This document shows, in pieces, positions 5,216 through 8,960 of a stretch of 8,960 nt of DNA. The first letter of the stretch is position 1. Each line of letters begins with the position of its first letter. A model generated the notes under the pieces. It worked only from the letters and a program-made list of their open reading frames with translations, ran no database searches and was not told the DNA's origin. Source of the DNA: an uncultured Oscillospiraceae bacterium (GTDB taxonomy: Bacteria; Bacillota; Clostridia; Oscillospirales; Ruminococcaceae). A program made the position numbers and the translations under genes. The stretch lies in assembly GCA_910587465.1 (NCBI GenBank), contig CAJUMS010000097.1, positions 1-8,960 on the forward strand, read 5' to 3'.

Positions 5216-6748
5216 ATGGAATTTAATATTTTTACGTTGATAGCGTTTGCTTTGTATGCGCTGATCATTCTCGGGATAGGGATATGGTCGTTCAAGCGCT
5301 CGAAGAATATGAACGACTATTTCCTCGGCGGACGTCAGCTCGGTAGCTGGACTACCGCGATTTCGGCACAGGCTTCTGATATGAGCGGTTGGCTGCTTAT
5401 GGGGCTTCCCGGTTCTATATTGGTAGGCGGACTTACCCAAAGCTGGATCGCGATAGGCTTGTTTATCGGTACTTATCTAAACTGGCGCATTTGCGCCGCG
5501 AGACTGCGTAAAATGTCCTATGCGGCAGGCGACGCGATTACTATTCCCGAGTATCTGCAAAAGCGCTTTTTCAGCGGATCGCCGGTGGTTCGCTTTGTCT
5601 GCGCGGTGATTATTTTCTTCTTTTTCCTGATCTATACCGCTTCGGCATTCAGCGGCGGCGCTAAGCTGTTCAATTTCGTATTTGGCGCGGATTATGTTCT
5701 CTCGCTGACTATCGGCGCACTGATAATTATTTCGTACACGTTCCTCGGCGGATTTCTCGCAGTATGCTGGACAGACCTTATACAGGGTATGCTGATGTTC
5801 GCAGCATTGGTAATCGTTCCTGTTATGCTGCTCATAAAAACCCCCGACCTTAGCGGAGCGTTTCAGAGCGCACTTAACGCGGAGGCTGTTACGGAGTACT
5901 ATTTCAGCTTTATTAAGGCTCCAGACGGTTCGCTCGCAGTGACCACCATTATCTCGGGACTGGCATGGGGTCTCGGCTACTTTGGCATGCCGCATATTCT
6001 CGTGCGATTTATGGCAATAAAGAACAGCGATATGATCAAAAAATCGCGTCTTATCGCGACAATATGGGTATTCGTAACCCTCGGCGCAGCGGTACTGGTC
6101 GGTGTATTCGGTATGATGTTCCTTCATAATCCGGAAAACGCAGAGCTGTTGACTAAGTTCAATGCTATGGGCGACAGTGAAAAGATATTCATGTTCCTGT
6201 CAAGCTCGCTGCTGCCTGCGTTGATCGCGGGAATTATCCTTTCTGCGATACTCGCGGCGATAATGAGTACGGCGGATTCCCAGCTTCTGGTAACCTCCTC
6301 CGCGGTGACAAACGATATGTTTAAGCTGTTCAAGAAGGACGCGAGCGAGAAAACGCTTATGTGGATCTCGCGCGGAACGGTCATTCTTGTAGCGGTTATC
6401 GCGTATGTTATCGCGCTTGATGAGAACAGCTCCGTAATGGGATTGGTATCCTATGCGTGGGCGGGCCTTGGCGCGGCGTTTGGTCCCGCTATGTTGTTGT
6501 CGCTTTTCTGGAGGAAGATGACTATTCAGGGCGCGGTAGCGGGAATTATCACGGGCGGCGCGGTTGTAATTATCTGGGAGAACGTTCACGTGCTCGCGGC
6601 GACGGGTATCTACTCGCTCGCACCTGCGTTCGTGCTTGCAATGGCGGCAGTTATCGTTGTTTCGTTGATGACAAAGATAGACAGCGCCAAGGTGGACGAG
6701 CTGTTCACGAAAGCGGCTAAGACCGATATCGAAGGAAAAGAGTCCTGA
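5216..6748 (+). CDS. putP: Sodium/proline symporter PutP
   Basis: This is a 510-residue integral membrane protein of the sodium:solute symporter (SSS) family, closest by motif to the sodium/proline transporter PutP (Escherichia coli PutP is 502 residues). It should import proline with sodium as a nutrient or osmoprotectant. The hydrophobicity pattern fits about 13 helices of the LeuT fold. QASDMSGWLLMGLPG contains Asp55, Ser57 and Gly58, at the same numbers as the sodium- and proline-binding residues of E. coli PutP. MSTADSQLL holds Ser351 and Thr352, matching the second sodium-site Ser340/Thr341. GGFLAVCWTDLIQG (178-191) and WGLGYFGMPHILVRFMAI (251-268) are further PutP signatures. AAGGAG at 5203-5208 supports the ATG. 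The gene has its own extended -10 promoter and a terminator 33 bases downstream, so it is probably monocistronic. No proline-degradation gene lies beside it; substrate specificity is inferred. Confidence 0.95.
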   Translation: MEFNIFTLIAFALYALIILGIGIWSFKRSKNMNDYFLGGRQLGSWTTAISAQASDMSGWLLMGLPGSILVGGLTQSWIAIGLFIGTYLNWRICAARLRKMSYAAGDAITIPEYLQKRFFSGSPVVRFVCAVIIFFFFLIYTASAFSGGAKLFNFVFGADYVLSLTIGALIIISYTFLGGFLAVCWTDLIQGMLMFAALVIVPVMLLIKTPDLSGAFQSALNAEAVTEYYFSFIKAPDGSLAVTTIISGLAWGLGYFGMPHILVRFMAIKNSDMIKKSRLIATIWVFVTLGAAVLVGVFGMMFLHNPENAELLTKFNAMGDSEKIFMFLSSSLLPALIAGIILSAILAAIMSTADSQLLVTSSAVTNDMFKLFKKDASEKTLMWISRGTVILVAVIAYVIALDENSSVMGLVSYAWAGLGAAFGPAMLLSLFWRKMTIQGAVAGIITGGAVVIIWENVHVLAATGIYSLAPAFVLAMAAVIVVSLMTKIDSAKVDELFTKAAKTDIEGKES

Positions 6749-6780
6749 TCGACGTTTCAACCTCCGTATCCGAAGATATA

Positions 6781-6808
6781 AAAACCGAGCCTGAAATGGC
6801 TCGGTTTT
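6781..6808. terminator. Bidirectional terminator between putP and the lipoprotein gene
   Basis: AAAACCGAGCC (6781-6791) pairs perfectly with GGCTCGGTTTT (6798-6808) around a six-base loop. The A and T arms give a U-run on either strand, so it can terminate both putP and the minus-strand lipoprotein transcript, whose TAG stop is at 6816-6814. Confidence 0.88.
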
Positions 6809-6813
6809 GTTGT

Positions 6814-8106
6814 CTATTTCTTTGGAGAGATAAGATAGTACTCGTTCTGTTCTGAAGAACCGTTATTAAACGCCATTACCGCAGAATCGGAATTCTTACA
6901 GAACCAAAAATAGCTGCGTTGTTTTCCACAGCGGTCGAATTCCACAACTCTCCCGTTTTCTATATCATACAGTACGGGTATGTCGGGATAGGTATAACAG
7001 AACGCTGCCATTCCGTTATCGCTTACAATAAAGTCCTCTACGGGATTCATATACGGAAACTCAAACACCGGCTTATCGCTTGACCAGTCCCACACAACGT
7101 CGTGATACGTTTCCCTCGCCTTGCTGTATAAGCCGAAAAAACGATCTTTGTATGTGCCGACGTCGGAAATTTCCCAGTCGTTATCCGGTCCCTTGTAGAC
7201 TTTAAATTCGTATTTTCCGCTGACCGATCTGATAATGTCGTCATTATCCGCGCCGCAGGAAAAATACAAAACGTCGTCTCCGTATTCCATGGGACGGTGT
7301 GCGTCCAATATACTGTTTACGATCCTGCCGGATTCGATATCATACTCATAAAGCGATGCCCTAAGCCAATCGCCGCCGTCCGGATCGCGTCCGCAGTCGA
7401 CAAAATATATCCTTCCGTTCTTCAGGATGACATTGCTGTCATCATTACCGATAGAGTAACCGTCCTCATTCGTCGTGTATTCAAAAACCGGCTTAAAAGT
7501 CCCGGCGGCTATATCGTAAATATACAATTCAAAATGAGCACCCAATCCCGCTCGTTTATCAATACAATTCATAATGACATAATCATCGTCATATGCCATT
7601 ATATAGAAATTATAAAATCGCTCTGTATCGCACTCTACCAACGTTTTGTATTCACCGCTTTCAATATTGTATATCCCGAATTCATATTCTGAATATTTCA
7701 ATTGACCGAGTCCCTCGCCGGTATGCAGCGTTTCACCCTCAAGACCCACAATAAGCTCGCTTGCGCTTGGCATATCAAGCCTCAAGCTCACGCCGATATC
7801 GCATTTCAAACCATTTATGGTTTCGGGGAAATCGATTTTTTTTATATCGTACAACCCGTCAGCAGAAACTGTCGGGTACATAATGCGTATTTCGGCGTCT
7901 TCGTAATCGTATTCTTTATCCGATTCGATATTCATATCAAAGGAGGAATCGGAAACATTCGTTTCACCCGTAAGCAAATCCTCAGAGCTTTGAGTATAGT
8001 CGAAATAAGAAGAGTCGTCTGCCGAAAGATCACCGTCAACCGAGCAGCCGTTTAATAATATTACCGCTAATGCCGTGCCGAAAATGATGTTGAAATGTTT
8101 TTTCAT
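6814..8106 (-). CDS. Lipoprotein with beta-propeller-like repeats
   Basis: The product is 430 residues from the ATG at 8106-8104; a GTG two codons earlier is in frame, but GGTGG just upstream better fits the ATG. MKKH plus a hydrophobic stretch ending LLNGC gives a lipobox with Cys21 as the lipid-bearing residue, so the protein should be tethered to the outer face of the membrane. Residues 22-70 are an acidic Ser/Asp-rich linker. The rest is beta-rich and carries a recurring motif Y-[ND]-I-[EA]-[ASN]-G near residues 146, 197, 255 and 380, like the blade-ending strand of TolB/DUF5050-type beta-propellers. It follows the peptidase gene by 13 bases on the same strand, so the two are likely co-transcribed. 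The function is unknown; a sensing or binding role next to the secreted peptidase is a guess. The family is not firmly recognised. Confidence 0.85.
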   Translation of the reverse strand: MKKHFNIIFGTALAVILLNGCSVDGDLSADDSSYFDYTQSSEDLLTGETNVSDSSFDMNIESDKEYDYEDAEIRIMYPTVSADGLYDIKKIDFPETINGLKCDIGVSLRLDMPSASELIVGLEGETLHTGEGLGQLKYSEYEFGIYNIESGEYKTLVECDTERFYNFYIMAYDDDYVIMNCIDKRAGLGAHFELYIYDIAAGTFKPVFEYTTNEDGYSIGNDDSNVILKNGRIYFVDCGRDPDGGDWLRASLYEYDIESGRIVNSILDAHRPMEYGDDVLYFSCGADNDDIIRSVSGKYEFKVYKGPDNDWEISDVGTYKDRFFGLYSKARETYHDVVWDWSSDKPVFEFPYMNPVEDFIVSDNGMAAFCYTYPDIPVLYDIENGRVVEFDRCGKQRSYFWFCKNSDSAVMAFNNGSSEQNEYYLISPKK

Positions 8107-8119
8107 GTACACACCACCA

Positions 8120-8912
8120 TTACCAAATTATACCGAAATAGCTTGCAAATTCTGTAAAAGTATCAATATCAACACTATAAGTTGCTTTTACATTTTTAAA
8201 ACTTGAACCCAATACAGCCGTATTATTACCCGCAGGGTCGCATATCAATACACTATTACCGCTGTTTGTATAGCCATAAACCGTAATCCAGTGATATACA
8301 TCGTTATTAGGATAACCGGGAAGATGACTCCCGGATTTTTCATTTCCGGAGTGTCCACAAGCGAGAACACCATGATTATCGGAAATTGTAGTGACAATCC
8401 TATCCTTAAAATCTTTTTGAGTTGGCGAAACCGATCCCATTGTGCCACAAGGATATGGAGCATAGCCATACCCTGATGCATCATTAAGTGCGGCGGCAGC
8501 AGGATATTGATCAGCAGATGTTCCATCAATAGTATACCATGCCAATCCTTCTCTGTCTATTCTTCCCCTAGGATAGAAAGTATCCATAATGTCATACTGT
8601 GACATTGAGTAATATTTTCCCTCATATCTGAACAAACTCTGTAGCGAGGCATATCAACAAAAATCTGTTTCTTTTTGCGGATATTGATGAACTGACAGAG
8701 ACTTGCTTGGATTTATTGAAATACGCTCTCGATACATTCTTTCTTCTTTTTTACGATTAAGTTCCGAATAGTACTCGTTGTGTTGAACTTCTCCAACAAT
8801 CGGCACAATATTTTTAATCGGCTGCGTTGTTTCGGTGGCTATTGCGCTTGAACACATCATAGAAAACGACATTGCCAAGACAACGGAAAACGATATAACA
8901 CTTTTAATTGTT
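8120..8912 (-). pseudogene. Secreted C39-like cysteine peptidase, 5' truncated and interrupted by TGA
   Basis: One continuous minus-strand frame runs from the contig edge to the TAA at 8122-8120, broken only by TGA at 8656-8654. The N-terminal part (from 8911) is a signal-peptide core, SVISFSVVLAMSFSMMC, with a likely cleavage after SSAIA; the initiator Met is missing because genomic sequence ends here. A linker of about 50 residues leads to TDFC, the TGA, then YASLQSLFRY. Papain-fold C39-like (Peptidase_C39_2) proteins usually read C-W-x-A-S here, so the TGA replaces the Trp after the catalytic Cys (codon 8659-8657) by one base. Downstream lie VYHWITVYGY with the catalytic His (8293-8291) and LICDPAG with the Asp (8239-8237). 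The region is more AT-rich than the plus-strand genes. It is either a pseudogene or intact with a base error near the contig end. A separate 171-residue protein starting at 8635 would lack the nucleophile. Confidence 0.8.
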
Positions 8913-8960
8913 AGATCGGAAGAGCACACGTCTGAACTCCAGTCACTCACTCGAATCTCG
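8913..8960. other. Illumina TruSeq-type adapter plus index (not genomic)
   Basis: Bases 8913-8946 match the 34-base TruSeq read-1 3' adapter exactly, beginning AGATCGGAAGAGC and ending CCAGTCAC. Bases 8947-8954 (TCACTCGA) sit where the 8-base i7 index belongs, and 8955-8960 (ATCTCG) match the start of the following P7-side primer. This is library sequence left in the assembly. On the minus strand it translates to the well-known artefact peptide MSDWSSDVCSSDL fused to the peptidase signal peptide. Any protein that begins this way should be trimmed. Confidence 0.98.

Noticed and set aside
5477..6127. A 216-codon minus-strand open frame inside putP
   Set aside because: It is antisense to a well-supported transporter, and is rich in Cys, His and Arg as expected of a complement shadow.
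8654..8656. TGA read as selenocysteine or as tryptophan
   Set aside because: No convincing SECIS-type hairpin is seen after the codon (only a weak CCTC/GAGG pairing). The peptidase uses TGG for Trp elsewhere and TGA ends other genes, so recoding is not supported.
1..8960. CRISPR array, tRNA, phage or insertion sequence
   Set aside because: No regularly spaced identical repeats, no cloverleaf with a CCA-like end, and no transposase, integrase or phage structural gene was seen on either strand.

Overview
The window looks like a chromosomal contig end from an anaerobic, spore-forming Gram-positive bacterium of the Clostridia, most plausibly an Oscillospiraceae/Ruminococcaceae-type gut organism. 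The reasons are an alpha/beta-type small acid-soluble spore protein, a rubrerythrin, a GH127-type glycoside hydrolase, strong AGGAGG-like ribosome binding sites, a lipoprotein, single-pass surface proteins with Ser/Thr-rich linkers, and mid-range GC with TGA used as stop. The taxonomic call is inference from gene content only.

Layout. Positions 1-360 hold a small hypothetical gene with an uncertain start and a clear terminator. Positions 391-4004 look like one transcription unit: a sigma-A-type promoter (TTGCAA, 17 bp, TATAAT), a membrane-anchored Ser-rich protein with an 18-bp repeat tract and a small C-terminal domain that resembles secreted RNase-toxin-like domains, a single-pass protein with a basic Gly/Arg/Pro-rich cytoplasmic head and a TPM-like extracytoplasmic domain, and a cytosolic GH127/DUF1680 beta-L-arabinofuranosidase whose start overlaps the preceding gene by 17 bases. 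A hairpin at 3976-4004 separates this unit from the convergent rubrerythrin gene (4006-4662, minus). Rubrerythrin is divergent from the spore-protein gene (4894-5070), which is followed by its own terminator. A proline/sodium symporter gene (putP, 5216-6748) has an extended -10 promoter. It ends at a second two-way hairpin (6781-6808), which it shares with the minus-strand module.

The right end (6814-8912) is a minus-strand pair: a secreted C39-like cysteine peptidase gene, then 13 bases later a lipoprotein gene with repeated beta-propeller-like motifs. The peptidase reading frame is interrupted by a TGA codon directly after the putative catalytic cysteine, where homologues usually have Trp. 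Its first codons are missing because the last 48 bases (8913-8960) are not genomic: they are Illumina TruSeq-type adapter, an 8-base index, and the start of the flow-cell primer.

I found no convincing undescribed multi-gene system. The observations most worth a second look are the adapter-contaminated contig end, the interrupted peptidase, the rubrerythrin with rubredoxin-like centres at both ends, the spore protein lacking the usual protease-cleavage glutamate, and the repeat-linked putative nuclease-like surface protein. No tRNA, rRNA, CRISPR array, transposase or integrase gene is visible, and no stretch longer than 300 bases lacks a gene.
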